Source: Acinetobacter sp. C32I
Lineage (GTDB): Bacteria > Pseudomonadota > Gammaproteobacteria > Pseudomonadales > Moraxellaceae
Direction: 5' to 3'
NCBI RefSeq assembly: GCF_023702715.1
Contig: NZ_CP098480.1
Span: 930,001-994,000 of the forward strand
Length of the DNA: 64,000 nucleotides
Part shown: positions 1-8,521 of the stretch, piece by piece
Layout: each line of letters opens with the position of its first letter
Numbering within the stretch: the stretch's first letter is position 1
Notes under the pieces: generated by a model
Databases searched by the model: none
What the model saw: only the letters and a program-made list of their open reading frames with translations
Told to the model about the DNA's origin: nothing
Program-made: the position numbers and the translations under genes

Positions 1-714
1 ATTAAAATCAAATAGCTGGGTATCTAAAATTTTATCCAGATTAACTTGCCCAAATTCAGAAATTTCAATTTTTGCTCTAGGATTGAGTGAATGCAAAATA
101 CCCAATAATTTTTCTTTTTCTTCTTCACCGATCAGATCTACTTTATTCAATACAATCACATCGCAGAATTCAATCTGATCTATTAAAAGATCAACCACAT
201 TACGTTCATCCTGCTCACCCAGTGATTCCCCCCGTGAAGTTAAACGATCAACAGAACCATAATCTTTAAGAAAATTATAAGCATCAACCACAGTGACCAT
301 GGTATCCAAGCGAGCAAATTCAGCCAGAGAAATGCCATTTTCATCTTCAAAGGTAAAGGTTTCTGCAACGGGTAATGGCTCAGAAATTCCTGTGGACTCA
401 ATCACCAATTGATCAAAGCGCTTATCTTCGGCTAAACGACGAACTTCGATCAGTAAATCCTCTCGCAAAGTACAGCAAATACAGCCATTGCTCATTTCAA
501 CCAGTTTTTCATCGGTCCTTGATAGCGCTGCGCCGCCTTCACGAACCAGTGCTGCATCAATATTGACCTCAGACATATCATTCACAATGACTGCAATTTT
601 GCGTCCTTCACGATTGTTTAAAATATGATTGAGTAATGTGGTTTTTCCTGAGCCTAAAAATCCGGATAAGACAGTTACAGGAAGTTTGGATGGAGTGGCT
701 AAAGATGGATTCAT
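1..714 (-). CDS. zigA: COG0523-family zinc GTPase/metallochaperone, ZigA-like (C-terminus outside window)
   Basis: This is a G3E-family P-loop GTPase of the COG0523 (CobW/ZigA/YeiR) group. Members hydrolyse GTP and are thought to deliver zinc to client proteins during zinc starvation. The ORF opens with ATG at 714 and runs off the left edge, leaving 238 codons visible. Near the N-terminus I read a Walker A motif GFLGSGKTT and then the diagnostic metal-site motif [15 protein letters not shown], the guanine-specificity motif, lies near residue 205. The start is 15 bp after the stop of the Fur-family gene, so the two are probably co-transcribed from the Zur-controlled promoter at about 1.9 kb. 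The family assignment is firm. The ZigA name is inferred from genus and context. Confidence 0.88.
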   Translation of the reverse strand, partial: MNPSLATPSKLPVTVLSGFLGSGKTTLLNHILNNREGRKIAVIVNDMSEVNIDAALVREGGAALSRTDEKLVEMSNGCICCTLREDLLIEVRRLAEDKRFDQLVIESTGISEPLPVAETFTFEDENGISLAEFARLDTMVTVVDAYNFLKDYGSVDRLTSRGESLGEQDERNVVDLLIDQIEFCDVIVLNKVDLIGEEEKEKLLGILHSLNPRAKIEISEFGQVNLDKILDTQLFDFN

Positions 715-729
715 TGGCTTTCTCACTAG

Positions 730-1128
730 TTAAATATGTTCGCTTTGATGCTTTGCAGCACATGAAAAACATAGCCCCAATATTTCTAAATATGAGTATT
801 GCGGCTTAAACTGTTGTGCTTTGATTGTGGTTTCAACACAGCTGCGAAGCTGTGGAATGGTGATGCTTTGTACGCTCTGACATTCTGTACAGATTGTGAT
901 GAGTTGATAGTTGGAGCTCATTTCGGCTTGTCTACTGGCATACATATTCAATGTATTCAGTTTTAGGATGAGACATTGATCTGTGAGTTTCTTCAAAATT
1001 CTGTAGATTTGCATTGGTGCTTGAAAACCATAGGGCTTTGCTTTTTCTAATAACTCATAAGCACTCAGGGCTTTATTTTCTGTTTTTAATATATTTAGAA
1101 TATTTTGCTGGGCGATTGTAAGTTTCAT
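730..1128 (-). CDS. zur: Fur-family regulator, probable Zur-type zinc sensor
   Basis: This is a 132-residue Fur-superfamily repressor: an N-terminal winged helix (about residues 1-75, with recognition region QIYRILKKLTDQ) and a C-terminal dimerisation/metal domain with two CxxC pairs, CTEC and CFSC, for structural zinc. Zur proteins repress zinc uptake and zinc-sparing genes when zinc-loaded. Context strongly supports Zur: it lies between a ZrlA-like peptidase (25 bp upstream) and a COG0523 GTPase (15 bp downstream), opposite folE2. It is short for the family. The segment just before CTEC reads SSNYQLITIC, without the histidines that usually precede this cysteine pair in Fur proteins, so its sensing site may be altered. 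It could be a Zur paralogue rather than the main regulator. Confidence 0.8.
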   Translation of the reverse strand: MKLTIAQQNILNILKTENKALSAYELLEKAKPYGFQAPMQIYRILKKLTDQCLILKLNTLNMYASRQAEMSSNYQLITICTECQSVQSITIPQLRSCVETTIKAQQFKPQYSYLEILGLCFSCAAKHQSEHI

Positions 1129-1153
1129 TGTTATTTACTCATCCATTGTTGTT

Positions 1154-1852
1154 TCAAGAAAAATTTTTCAGGCACGGCGATGAGCTATAGCGGTGATCAA
1201 TTCCCCATGTGCGATATCCCGCCGTATCAATATGGATTTGTCCAGATGCATAAACTCCCAAGCCCATATTGAGTGCTTCGCCGTAGTCTCGCCAAAATTG
1301 ACAAAGTCTGGCTTTGTTTTCTTCTATCTTGATTTGTTCAATAGCATCGGGGTTTTCACTTCCGATACGAAAATCCAATGCCGCGTTAAAAACATGTTTT
1401 GATACCGCTGCACCGCCTGCGCACTGATTTAAAACTGGATTGCGATAGACGGATGTTACGGTGAAATGATCAATCAACTTTTGCTGAACCAATTGATTCA
1501 AAATATTCAAAGTCGGAACAATATTGCTCCATAGCTCTCTGGGTGGAATTTCATATTCAGCATAGTTGCATTTTTGCCAATCCCTTGCGGTCTGGAAAAA
1601 TTGAAAATCGGGTACATTAAATGCTGTGCCATGTTGCTTTAAAAACCGTTTATACGCCCCTATCTGTTGTTGATGTTCAACTTGAGCTGCCCAATGTTGA
1701 TAAGAGGCGGGAATGTCTTGCTGTATAACTGTTATGGGTGACAATTGCTTTTTTTGTTCAAGCTGGCTCGGCTGATGAACTTGAACCAAGTGTTCTGGGG
1801 CTTGGCATGCCGAAAGACCGCCAATAAATCCGAGTAGATACCAATATTTCAT
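1154..1852 (-). CDS. zrlA: M15-type peptidoglycan peptidase lipoprotein, ZrlA-like
   Basis: This is a 232-residue putative lipoprotein. A short hydrophobic leader ends in the lipobox LSAC, predicting lipid attachment at Cys16. The C-terminal half carries the peptidase M15A pattern: SVYRNPVLNQ, then SKHVFNAALDFR with the zinc-ligand His and Asp, and finally GQIHID. These enzymes cleave peptide cross-links of peptidoglycan in the periplasm. A Zur-regulated M15 lipoprotein of this kind (ZrlA) maintains the envelope of Acinetobacter baumannii under zinc limitation. Position next to zur and opposite folE2 across one palindromic operator fits that protein. The specific name is inferred from family plus context. 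Confidence 0.8.
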   Translation of the reverse strand: MKYWYLLGFIGGLSACQAPEHLVQVHQPSQLEQKKQLSPITVIQQDIPASYQHWAAQVEHQQQIGAYKRFLKQHGTAFNVPDFQFFQTARDWQKCNYAEYEIPPRELWSNIVPTLNILNQLVQQKLIDHFTVTSVYRNPVLNQCAGGAAVSKHVFNAALDFRIGSENPDAIEQIKIEENKARLCQFWRDYGEALNMGLGVYASGQIHIDTAGYRTWGIDHRYSSSPCLKNFS

Positions 1853-1901
1853 TTTGATTCACGAATGCCCTTAACTTAAATGAGTCATGCAGCGAACTTG
1901 C

Positions 1902-1941
1902 CGATGCATATTGTTATGTTATAACATAACAATATGCATCG
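1902..1941. promoter_or_regulatory. Perfect 40-bp palindrome, presumed shared Zur operator
   Basis: The forty bases are a perfect inverted repeat with no loop. The centre contains ATGTTATAACAT, which matches the core of known Zur boxes. The site lies 20 bp before the folE2 start and about 50 bp before the zrlA start. A possible rightward promoter (-35 TTGCCG at 1898, -10 TATAAC at 1920, 16-bp spacer) is covered by it, so bound Zur would block transcription. The symmetric core also offers a leftward -10. The Zur assignment rests on the motif and on the flanking zinc-starvation genes. Confidence 0.8.
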
Positions 1942-1961
1942 CAACTGAAGCAAATGAAGAA

Positions 1962-2864
1962 ATGAATCTCGCCCTACCTGATATCTCTGCTGAATCTCAT
2001 CTTCCCAAAGCCAATAGCTATGCCCTTGATTGGGTTGGCATGGAAAACATTGCCTTGCCTGTTCGGTTGGAAAACACCTTATGTCAGAGCCAAGTCAATG
2101 CTTATGTCAGTCTGGATGATCCTTTAGCCAAGGGTATCCATATGTCTCGGTTGTATACACGCCTATTAGAATTAAGCTCGATTCAAAATATTAATTTGGC
2201 TGATCTTGAATTGACACTTATGGATTTTCTGGAAAGTCATCACAATCTATCCAAACATGCCAAAATTGAAATTCACAGCGAACTTTATATCGAACGATCC
2301 GCACTGATTAGCAAATTATCAGGATGGAAAAGCTATCCCTTTATGCTGTCATGCCAACTGATAAATGGTCGATTTGAGGCTGAACTTAGAGTCGAAATTC
2401 CCTATTCTTCGACTTGTCCTTGTTCTGCCGCACTTGCTAGAAATATTATTCAGCAACGCTTTGAATCAGCGCTTCAAAAACAGGAAATCGCTCTAGATCA
2501 ACATGAGATTCTGAACTGGCTGAGCAGAACCGATGCCATTGCGGCAACACCGCATAGTCAAAGAAGCTTTGCCATTCTTCATTTCAAATTAGATCCAAAG
2601 ATTAAACATATTCCGCTGATTTTATTTATCAACCAAGCGGAACAAGCTTTGATGACACCCGTACAAACCGCAGTCAAACGCATTGATGAGCAAGCCTTTG
2701 CGATTGCCAATGGTCAAAACCTGATGTTTTGTGAAGATGCGTTGCGACGGCTCTATGGCACATTTATCCATCATAACAATATTAAAGGCTTCAACTTCAA
2801 AGTCATTCATGCAGAAAGCCTACACGCACACGATGCAGTCGCTCAGGGTTCATGGCAATGGTAG
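1962..2864 (+). CDS. folE2: GTP cyclohydrolase FolE2 (type IB)
   Basis: FolE2 converts GTP to 7,8-dihydroneopterin triphosphate, the first step of folate synthesis, and works with metals other than zinc. It replaces zinc-dependent FolE when zinc is scarce. The 300-residue product has the family's usual length. It contains the metal-binding CPCSAAL segment, HSQRS, and FCEDALRRLYG near the C-terminus. An in-frame extension upstream to 1887 would run through the operator palindrome, so I chose the ATG at 1962. It is the first gene of a four-gene rightward operon and overlaps hisI by 13 bp. Confidence 0.95.
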   Translation: MNLALPDISAESHLPKANSYALDWVGMENIALPVRLENTLCQSQVNAYVSLDDPLAKGIHMSRLYTRLLELSSIQNINLADLELTLMDFLESHHNLSKHAKIEIHSELYIERSALISKLSGWKSYPFMLSCQLINGRFEAELRVEIPYSSTCPCSAALARNIIQQRFESALQKQEIALDQHEILNWLSRTDAIAATPHSQRSFAILHFKLDPKIKHIPLILFINQAEQALMTPVQTAVKRIDEQAFAIANGQNLMFCEDALRRLYGTFIHHNNIKGFNFKVIHAESLHAHDAVAQGSWQW

Positions 2865-3277
2865 AACAAACTATCTTTAAAGACATGGAACGCGCTGCTC
2901 TGGGACAACAATTCGATTTCGACAGCGTATTTGCACAGATCAAATGGAATCAGGATGGAGTGCTTCCTGTTATTACCCAAGCACAGCAGAGTAAAGCCGT
3001 TTTGATGATGGCTTGGATGAATCAAGAGGCTTTACTGGAAACCTTAAAAACCCAACAGGTGTGTTATTGGTCCAGATCTCGCCAATGTTTATGGCGTAAA
3101 GGTGAAAGTTCAGGTCATCGCCAATATTTGACTGAAGCTCGACTCGATTGCGATGGAGATTGCCTGTTATTGATGGTAAATCAAATTGGCCCAGCCTGTC
3201 ATACACAGCGTCCCAACTGCTTTTATCTGGGGCTAGCGACTGATCAAGTCACAATTTTAACTGAACCGATGCTTTAA
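2852..3277 (+). CDS. hisI: Phosphoribosyl-AMP cyclohydrolase HisI paralogue
   Basis: This 141-residue protein matches HisI, which hydrolyses phosphoribosyl-AMP in histidine biosynthesis. It shows the metal-binding aspartates in DCDGDC and the catalytic cysteine region GPACHTQRPNCFY, together with WSRSRQ and LWRKGESSGH. HisI is normally a zinc enzyme. A duplicate in a Zur operon is a recognised pattern in which a paralogue keeps the step going at low zinc. The reading frame starts inside folE2 (13-bp overlap), implying translational coupling. A second ATG two codons in (2858) is equally possible. Confidence 0.93.
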   Translation: MAMVEQTIFKDMERAALGQQFDFDSVFAQIKWNQDGVLPVITQAQQSKAVLMMAWMNQEALLETLKTQQVCYWSRSRQCLWRKGESSGHRQYLTEARLDCDGDCLLLMVNQIGPACHTQRPNCFYLGLATDQVTILTEPML

Positions 3278-3297
3278 CTTATTCAAATGGTCATCCT

Positions 3298-3858
3298 ATG
3301 TTACGTAAAAATCCTTCTGGGCATTTGCCTGTCATTGATCAGTCTGCCTATGTGGACCAAACCGCCATTATCTGTGGCAAAGTGATTGTACATGCCAATG
3401 TGTTTATTGGTCCTTATGCGGTTATTCGTGCCGATGAAACGGATGAAAATGGAGAAATGCACCCCATCAGCATTGGTGCCAATTCCAATATCCAAGATGG
3501 TGTGGTGATTCATTCCAAAGCAGGTGCCGCCGTGATGATTGGCGAGAACTCATCCATTGCGCATCGTTCCATTATTCATGGACCCTGTGAAATTGGGCAT
3601 CATGTTTTTGTTGGATTTAACAGTGTGCTGTTTAACTGCAAGATTGGTGCTCATAGTGCAATCCGACACAATGCCGTTGTTGATGGCCGAGATTTGCCTG
3701 CGTATTTTTATGTGCCTGCCATGAGCTATATCAATCCAAGAACTGATTTAAGCCAATATCCTCCAATTGATATCTCGATTAGTGAGTTTTCAGAAAGTGT
3801 CGTCAGCACCAATATCGAGCTGGTCAAAGGCTACAAGGCATTACACAATGAATTTTAA
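3298..3858 (+). CDS. Gamma-class carbonic anhydrase-like hexapeptide protein
   Basis: This 186-residue left-handed beta-helix protein is built from hexapeptide repeats (for example VIVHANVFIGPYAVIRAD). It has the gamma-carbonic anhydrase histidine pattern VIHSKAG, AHRSIIHG and IGHHVFVG, which supplies three metal ligands. The family hydrates CO2 and can use iron or cobalt instead of zinc, a plausible reason for its place in a zinc-starvation operon. Activity cannot be told from sequence, since many homologues are inactive. It sits 20 bp after hisI, and its last 11 bp overlap pyrC. Confidence 0.88.
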   Translation: MLRKNPSGHLPVIDQSAYVDQTAIICGKVIVHANVFIGPYAVIRADETDENGEMHPISIGANSNIQDGVVIHSKAGAAVMIGENSSIAHRSIIHGPCEIGHHVFVGFNSVLFNCKIGAHSAIRHNAVVDGRDLPAYFYVPAMSYINPRTDLSQYPPIDISISEFSESVVSTNIELVKGYKALHNEF

Positions 3859-5203
3859 ACCGCAGCCAAACATCATTATTCGCAATGCCAATCTGGTTAA
3901 TGAAGGAAGGCAACAGATTGCAGATGTACTCATTCAAAATGGTCGCATCGAAAAAATAGCGGCAACAATAACAGGCATATTTAATGCAAAAACGATTGAT
4001 GCTCAAGGGGCTTGGCTGATCCCAGGCATGATTGATGATCAAGTTCATTTCAGGGAACCAGGTACACCACATAAAGGAAGGATTGCCACAGAATCCATGG
4101 CAGCCACAATCGGTGGTATTACCAGCTATATGGACATGCCCAATACCAATCCCCCGACATTAGATCTTGAAAGTTTACGGCAAAAGAAACAGATTGCAGC
4201 ACGGCATAGTCGAGCAAATTATGCTTTCCATTTTGGTGTGAGTGCGAATAATTTAGACATCATTGAACAGCTTGATCCAAAACTTGTCAGTGGTGTCAAA
4301 GTTTTTATGGGAGCATCTACAGGCAATATGCTGGTTGATGATCCCAAAATACTTGAACGCTTATTTGCCAATGTTCCGACAATCCTGCTGACCCATTGCG
4401 AATCAACACCTCAGATCCAAAAGCAACAAGCGCTGTATTTACAACAATACGGCGCAGATATTCCTGCGCGAATGCACCCTAAAATTCGTGATAAACATGC
4501 CTGTTTTGAAAGTTCACGCCTAGCTGTTGCATTGGCCGAAAAATATGCTACTCAACTCCACGTTTTGCATATTTCAACGGCCAAAGAACTCTGCTTATTT
4601 AAAAATCTGCCTTTAAACAGAAAGCATATCTCTGCAGAAGTCTGTATTCATCATCTCAGTTTTGATGATTCAGACTACGAAACACTTGGGCATTTAATTA
4701 AATGTAACCCCGCAATTAAAACCCCACAGGATAAACAGGCACTCATCGCAGCCCTTGCCCAGAGTAATCGTTTAGATATTATTGGAACGGATCATGCCCC
4801 CCATACATGGGATGAAAAACAGCAGTCATATTTAAATGCTCCCGCTGGCCTACCACTGGTTCAGCATGCCTTGCCTGCATTGATGGAGCTGGTGGCAGAC
4901 CGAAAACTGAGTATCGAAACTTTGGTACGTAAAACCTCCCATCAAGTTGCTGACCTGTTTAAAATCAAAGATCGGGGCTATATTCGAGAAGGCTATTGGG
5001 CTGACCTCGTGTTATTGCGTAAGAATCATCAAACAAACGCGGTGAAAGAACAAAAAAACTATATGCACTGCAATTGGAGTCCATTTCAGGAGCGGACGTT
5101 TCGTTATCAGGTCGATACCACCCTAGTTTCAGGTCAACTGGCTTGGCATCAGCAGCAGTTATTTTTAAATTGCCAAGGTCAGGCCTTAGAAATAGATCGT
5201 TAA
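3848..5203 (+). CDS. pyrC: Dihydroorotase-like amidohydrolase, PyrC paralogue of the zinc-starvation operon
   Basis: This is a 451-residue amidohydrolase of the dihydroorotase family, which closes carbamoyl-aspartate to dihydroorotate in pyrimidine synthesis. The metal-centre strand reads PGMIDDQVHFREPG. Most family members have HxH here, and this one has QxH. The lysine that is usually carboxylated is in KVFMGASTGN, and later metal residues are in LHISTA and GTDHAPH. The start at 3848 overlaps the carbonic anhydrase gene by 11 bp. An in-frame extension to 3767 lies wholly inside that gene and is not needed. It is the last gene of the operon and is followed by a hairpin at 5233-5269. Confidence 0.9.
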   Translation: MNFKPQPNIIIRNANLVNEGRQQIADVLIQNGRIEKIAATITGIFNAKTIDAQGAWLIPGMIDDQVHFREPGTPHKGRIATESMAATIGGITSYMDMPNTNPPTLDLESLRQKKQIAARHSRANYAFHFGVSANNLDIIEQLDPKLVSGVKVFMGASTGNMLVDDPKILERLFANVPTILLTHCESTPQIQKQQALYLQQYGADIPARMHPKIRDKHACFESSRLAVALAEKYATQLHVLHISTAKELCLFKNLPLNRKHISAEVCIHHLSFDDSDYETLGHLIKCNPAIKTPQDKQALIAALAQSNRLDIIGTDHAPHTWDEKQQSYLNAPAGLPLVQHALPALMELVADRKLSIETLVRKTSHQVADLFKIKDRGYIREGYWADLVLLRKNHQTNAVKEQKNYMHCNWSPFQERTFRYQVDTTLVSGQLAWHQQQLFLNCQGQALEIDR

Positions 5204-5232
5204 ACTTAATTAAGCTTGAATTGAGAAATACA

Positions 5233-5269
5233 CTATTCAAGCCCTGCTTAAAATATAGGGCTTGAATAG
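5233..5269. terminator. Bidirectional terminator hairpin
   Basis: A perfect 13-bp stem, CTATTCAAGCCCT pairing with AGGGCTTGAATAG across an 11-nt loop, sits between the converging ends of pyrC and the TonB-dependent receptor. It can fold on either strand. Confidence 0.75.
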
Positions 5270-5277
5270 CTTACGAT

Positions 5278-7968
5278 TTAGAATTTAATTTCTATCCCAG
5301 CTTTGATGGTACGACCTGGAATCGGCATACCAATCACAGTACCCGGATCAAAGTTATAACGATTGGTTAGGTTATCGACATTAAAAGAGAGTGCCAGATT
5401 AGGGTTCCACTGATAATTGGCAAATACATCAACTAAGGTTTCAGACGAAATCTCGGTTACTGCCCGTCCACTCACCCCTGTGCCCGCGAGCCAGCCTTTC
5501 GGATTTTTCTTTTCTGAATGATATCTGGCACGCGCACCTAGAACGAGCTTATTTTGCAATAGGTTTTTACCTATGGTCAGATTGAAAATCTTGCGAGGTG
5601 GTAGACGAGTCGAAATTAAGCTCCAAGAATCACCGACTTCATTACAGTCTTCTTTACTCGCAGGACAAACCTTAGGTGCTTGATATAAAGTACCATTGAA
5701 ACTGGTAAAGAAACTTGGATGATGATAGGCAAGATCAAACTCTAAACCTTTGAGTACGACTTGATTATAATTTACAAAAGTATAAGAGGTGGTATAAGGC
5801 AGGATAAAATCAGGTGTAATCTGATTTTCAATCTCTTTTTTCTGCACGCCTTGAGTCAGAAAGTCTTTGGTTTGATTACGGAAATAATTAATATTGAATT
5901 TTAAATGATCGGTTGCTGAGAATAGATCATCACGTTCTCCAACAAAACCCAGTTCGATCAGACGAGAATTTTCCGATTTAATTGGCAAGTCAGAATCATA
6001 ACTAAAAGTTTGGCCCGACACTGTCGATTCAAATAAACTTGGACTACGGTAGCTATTTGAAAGTTTCCCATAGACATCAATCCCATTGACGATTTGATAG
6101 TTCAACTGAGACATCCAATCTATTTTCCCCTCATATTGACGTGCAGCATAACCTTTTGCATTTAAGTCTGAATGCGCGACTGGCGTCATTGGTCGATATT
6201 GATCACCATAATCTTTTACTTTTGCTTTATGCCATTTACTACCTAGGCTCAGGGTGAAATCATTGAAAATATAGTCGCCGTTAAGAAAGACTGAGGATTC
6301 TTTACGCAACCCATCACGTGCAATTTCATGATCAATAAGATTCCGCGGCTTCATCCGCTGTTCATCATAAGTGAGACCATAATTTAAAGTTAAATTCTCA
6401 AATTTACTGGTGTTCTCTAAATTTAGCCCAGTCCGATAATCTTGGAAACTCCCCCAATATTGATCTCCATAACTTGAGTTCTGCATACCAATCATGCCAT
6501 TGTGCTGGCGATATTTGGCATTGGTATGCCAAATTCCCAGTTCCAAATCGACCCAATTATTCTGTTTAGGTTTGTAGGTATAACTACCGCTCAAGGCATT
6601 AATGGCGGCTGAACCAAGCGACCATTGCGGCATGGTATAGGCATTTTCAATGTATTGAGGCTCAACATACTCGCCATCAATATAGCCATATGGCGCTGAG
6701 TTCGGATCAATGACTTTTGATCGGCTCCAATAAAAGGCCATCACTTCACCCGCTTTTTGCATATGGCGCCGCATATTCAATTCGACACGATGTTCATCGG
6801 TAATATTGATACCTGCTTTAATGATGCCTGAATCACTTTGATAGCTGGTATTTACGACTTCCTGACCTGGACCAACATCGACAATATCCCGTTTCTCATA
6901 ATAATCAATACCATGTTTTCCCGCATAGTAGTTACCAACGACTCGCTTGCTATAGGCAGCCACCAAATCAAACATCTCATTACGATAAGCCAGAGCAAGT
7001 GTTCCAGCACCATTTTGAAAGTTGTTTGAAGAAATTTTATTATGCAACAGATAAGACATCTGCTCCTTTTCATTATCGGAGGTATGTGGCGTTTTATTAT
7101 TATTATAAAAACTACCTTTAAGCATAACACCCGCATTTTGGTTAGGAAGCAGAATGTCATTTGCGCTTAAGGTTCGCATTTTTACAATACCACCAATCCC
7201 CCCAACACTAAACTTTGCGCGTGAAGCACCTTTTTCAACCTCAATTTGGCTAATCAAATCCATATCAATGTAGGTACGATCGCTTTCACCTTGATAGCCT
7301 CGAAAGGTATGACTGGATTGTAGACTCCCATCAATCACCACTGGAACACGCCCTTCACCCTGCATCCCGCGAATTCCAATATCAATTGCGCCAGCCTCAT
7401 TCCTTAAACTGTTGACCTGCACCCCAGCCATATCAGAAAAAACATCACCATTCCCCGTCCCTCTAAATCGATTAATCTGTTCCCGATCTAGATGGCTGGT
7501 ATTCACCTTGGCTTTTTGTTGTTCAGCATTCAGCTTAATCTTAGGCAGAACAACAACATCGGTTGTCATCTGATTGAATGGCTCAAGGTGCTGACCATCC
7601 GTACTGATTTTTTCGGAATATGTGGGTGTTGCTTGAGATTTAGGCAGTAATAAATAGGTAGAACCTTGCCGTATGATTCGATAAGGCTGATCCGCCAATA
7701 GATAATCAAAACCTTTCTGTATGGAATATTTTCCTGTAAGGCCCTTGCTTGTCAGTCCTTTTAAAAGATTAGAATCATAACTTAAGACGACACCAGACTG
7801 TGCGGCAAAGCTAGACAGTACATAACCCAATTGGTTTGCTGGAATTTGATAATATTTTTCCGAACTTGGTTGCTCAATAGCGGTAACTGGCGAAGTGATT
7901 TCGGCATAAGCCCCATGCATACAGACACAATGTATAAGAATTGCCAAAGTTTGCTGTTTGAATTTCAT
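5278..7968 (-). CDS. TonB-dependent outer-membrane receptor of heme cluster A
   Basis: This is an 896-residue outer-membrane receptor. A signal peptide ends near AYA (residue 22). It is followed by an STN/secretin signalling domain (about 38-88), a plug domain (about 155-265, with GIRGMQGEGRVPVVIDG and VEKGASRAKFSVGGIGG), and a 22-strand-type barrel ending in phenylalanine. The STN domain indicates cell-surface signalling through the FecR/FecI pair encoded upstream. The neighbouring heme oxygenase makes heme or a heme protein the likely ligand. It is paralogous to the hemophilin receptor at 37.4-40.5 kb but has no hemophore gene beside it. I chose ATG 7968; an in-frame GTG at 7980 would add four residues. 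A Fur-like box lies just upstream. Confidence 0.88.
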   Translation of the reverse strand: MKFKQQTLAILIHCVCMHGAYAEITSPVTAIEQPSSEKYYQIPANQLGYVLSSFAAQSGVVLSYDSNLLKGLTSKGLTGKYSIQKGFDYLLADQPYRIIRQGSTYLLLPKSQATPTYSEKISTDGQHLEPFNQMTTDVVVLPKIKLNAEQQKAKVNTSHLDREQINRFRGTGNGDVFSDMAGVQVNSLRNEAGAIDIGIRGMQGEGRVPVVIDGSLQSSHTFRGYQGESDRTYIDMDLISQIEVEKGASRAKFSVGGIGGIVKMRTLSANDILLPNQNAGVMLKGSFYNNNKTPHTSDNEKEQMSYLLHNKISSNNFQNGAGTLALAYRNEMFDLVAAYSKRVVGNYYAGKHGIDYYEKRDIVDVGPGQEVVNTSYQSDSGIIKAGINITDEHRVELNMRRHMQKAGEVMAFYWSRSKVIDPNSAPYGYIDGEYVEPQYIENAYTMPQWSLGSAAINALSGSYTYKPKQNNWVDLELGIWHTNAKYRQHNGMIGMQNSSYGDQYWGSFQDYRTGLNLENTSKFENLTLNYGLTYDEQRMKPRNLIDHEIARDGLRKESSVFLNGDYIFNDFTLSLGSKWHKAKVKDYGDQYRPMTPVAHSDLNAKGYAARQYEGKIDWMSQLNYQIVNGIDVYGKLSNSYRSPSLFESTVSGQTFSYDSDLPIKSENSRLIELGFVGERDDLFSATDHLKFNINYFRNQTKDFLTQGVQKKEIENQITPDFILPYTTSYTFVNYNQVVLKGLEFDLAYHHPSFFTSFNGTLYQAPKVCPASKEDCNEVGDSWSLISTRLPPRKIFNLTIGKNLLQNKLVLGARARYHSEKKNPKGWLAGTGVSGRAVTEISSETLVDVFANYQWNPNLALSFNVDNLTNRYNFDPGTVIGMPIPGRTIKAGIEIKF

Positions 7969-7984
7969 AAGGAGATCCACATTA

Positions 7985-8003
7985 GGTAATGATTTTCATT
8001 TTC
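7985..8003. promoter_or_regulatory. Fur-like box upstream of receptor A
   Basis: Read on the minus strand, the 19 bases agree with the classic 19-bp Fur consensus at 16 positions. The site lies 16 bp before the receptor start, in the 71-bp gap after ybaN, so the receptor may have its own iron-repressed promoter in addition to read-through from fecI. Confidence 0.65.
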
Positions 8004-8039
8004 AATAACTATTACCCAGTAATTTCGAAAAATGTGACA

Positions 8040-8510
8040 TTAACTTTCAATTTTTTCTGATCTGCTCCAGATCCAGAGTAGAAAAATCAGCAATATTAAT
8101 AGGAGGCTTAACTTTAGATGCATGTGGATGGAAGAAAAGATGAAGCTGACGGAAATCAATACACCGCTAAAAGTCAGCATGCATTTGCGTAAGCGGGAAA
8201 TCTTTTTAAACCCTCCCTGATATTGCACCAGTAGCAGATTGACATAGCGATTTTTAAGCAACCATCGATGTAATCTTGAAGAGCTTCTGGCTGCAAAAAA
8301 GGTGGCTAAAAATAAAAAGTCAAAGCTAGGCACACCCGGTAAAACAATACCTAGCACGGCTAAAATTAAACAGAGAATGCTCAAGAAGATATAAACCCCG
8401 CGCACCAGCGGTGATGTATGAAGTTTCACTGTGTGTATGCATGGAGAAGATTCAGCATGAACTGACTCTTCTCCTTTTGTCTGTTGGGCAAAAGATGCAT
8501 CTTTTTGCAT
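8040..8510 (-). CDS. YbaN/DUF454 family inner-membrane protein (cluster A)
   Basis: This 156-residue membrane protein is of the DUF454 (YbaN) family. It contains the typical VLGIVLPGVPSFDFLFLATFFAARSS segment in shortened form, with the family's Pro-Gly-Pro helix turn and an Arg/Ser-rich HRWLL stretch. I count about four hydrophobic segments. DUF454 genes often accompany heme oxygenase genes, but their job is unknown. It begins 11 bp after hemO, and a paralogue occupies the matching place in cluster B (32776-33222), supporting a conserved link to heme use. Confidence 0.85.
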   Translation of the reverse strand: MQKDASFAQQTKGEESVHAESSPCIHTVKLHTSPLVRGVYIFLSILCLILAVLGIVLPGVPSFDFLFLATFFAARSSSRLHRWLLKNRYVNLLLVQYQGGFKKISRLRKCMLTFSGVLISVSFIFSSIHMHLKLSLLLILLIFLLWIWSRSEKIES

Positions 8511-8521
8511 AGATTTTGTGC

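Noticed and set aside
1902..1941. The 40-bp palindrome read as a terminator
   Set aside because: It lies between two divergent starts, not after any stop, and has no T-run, so an operator is the better reading.
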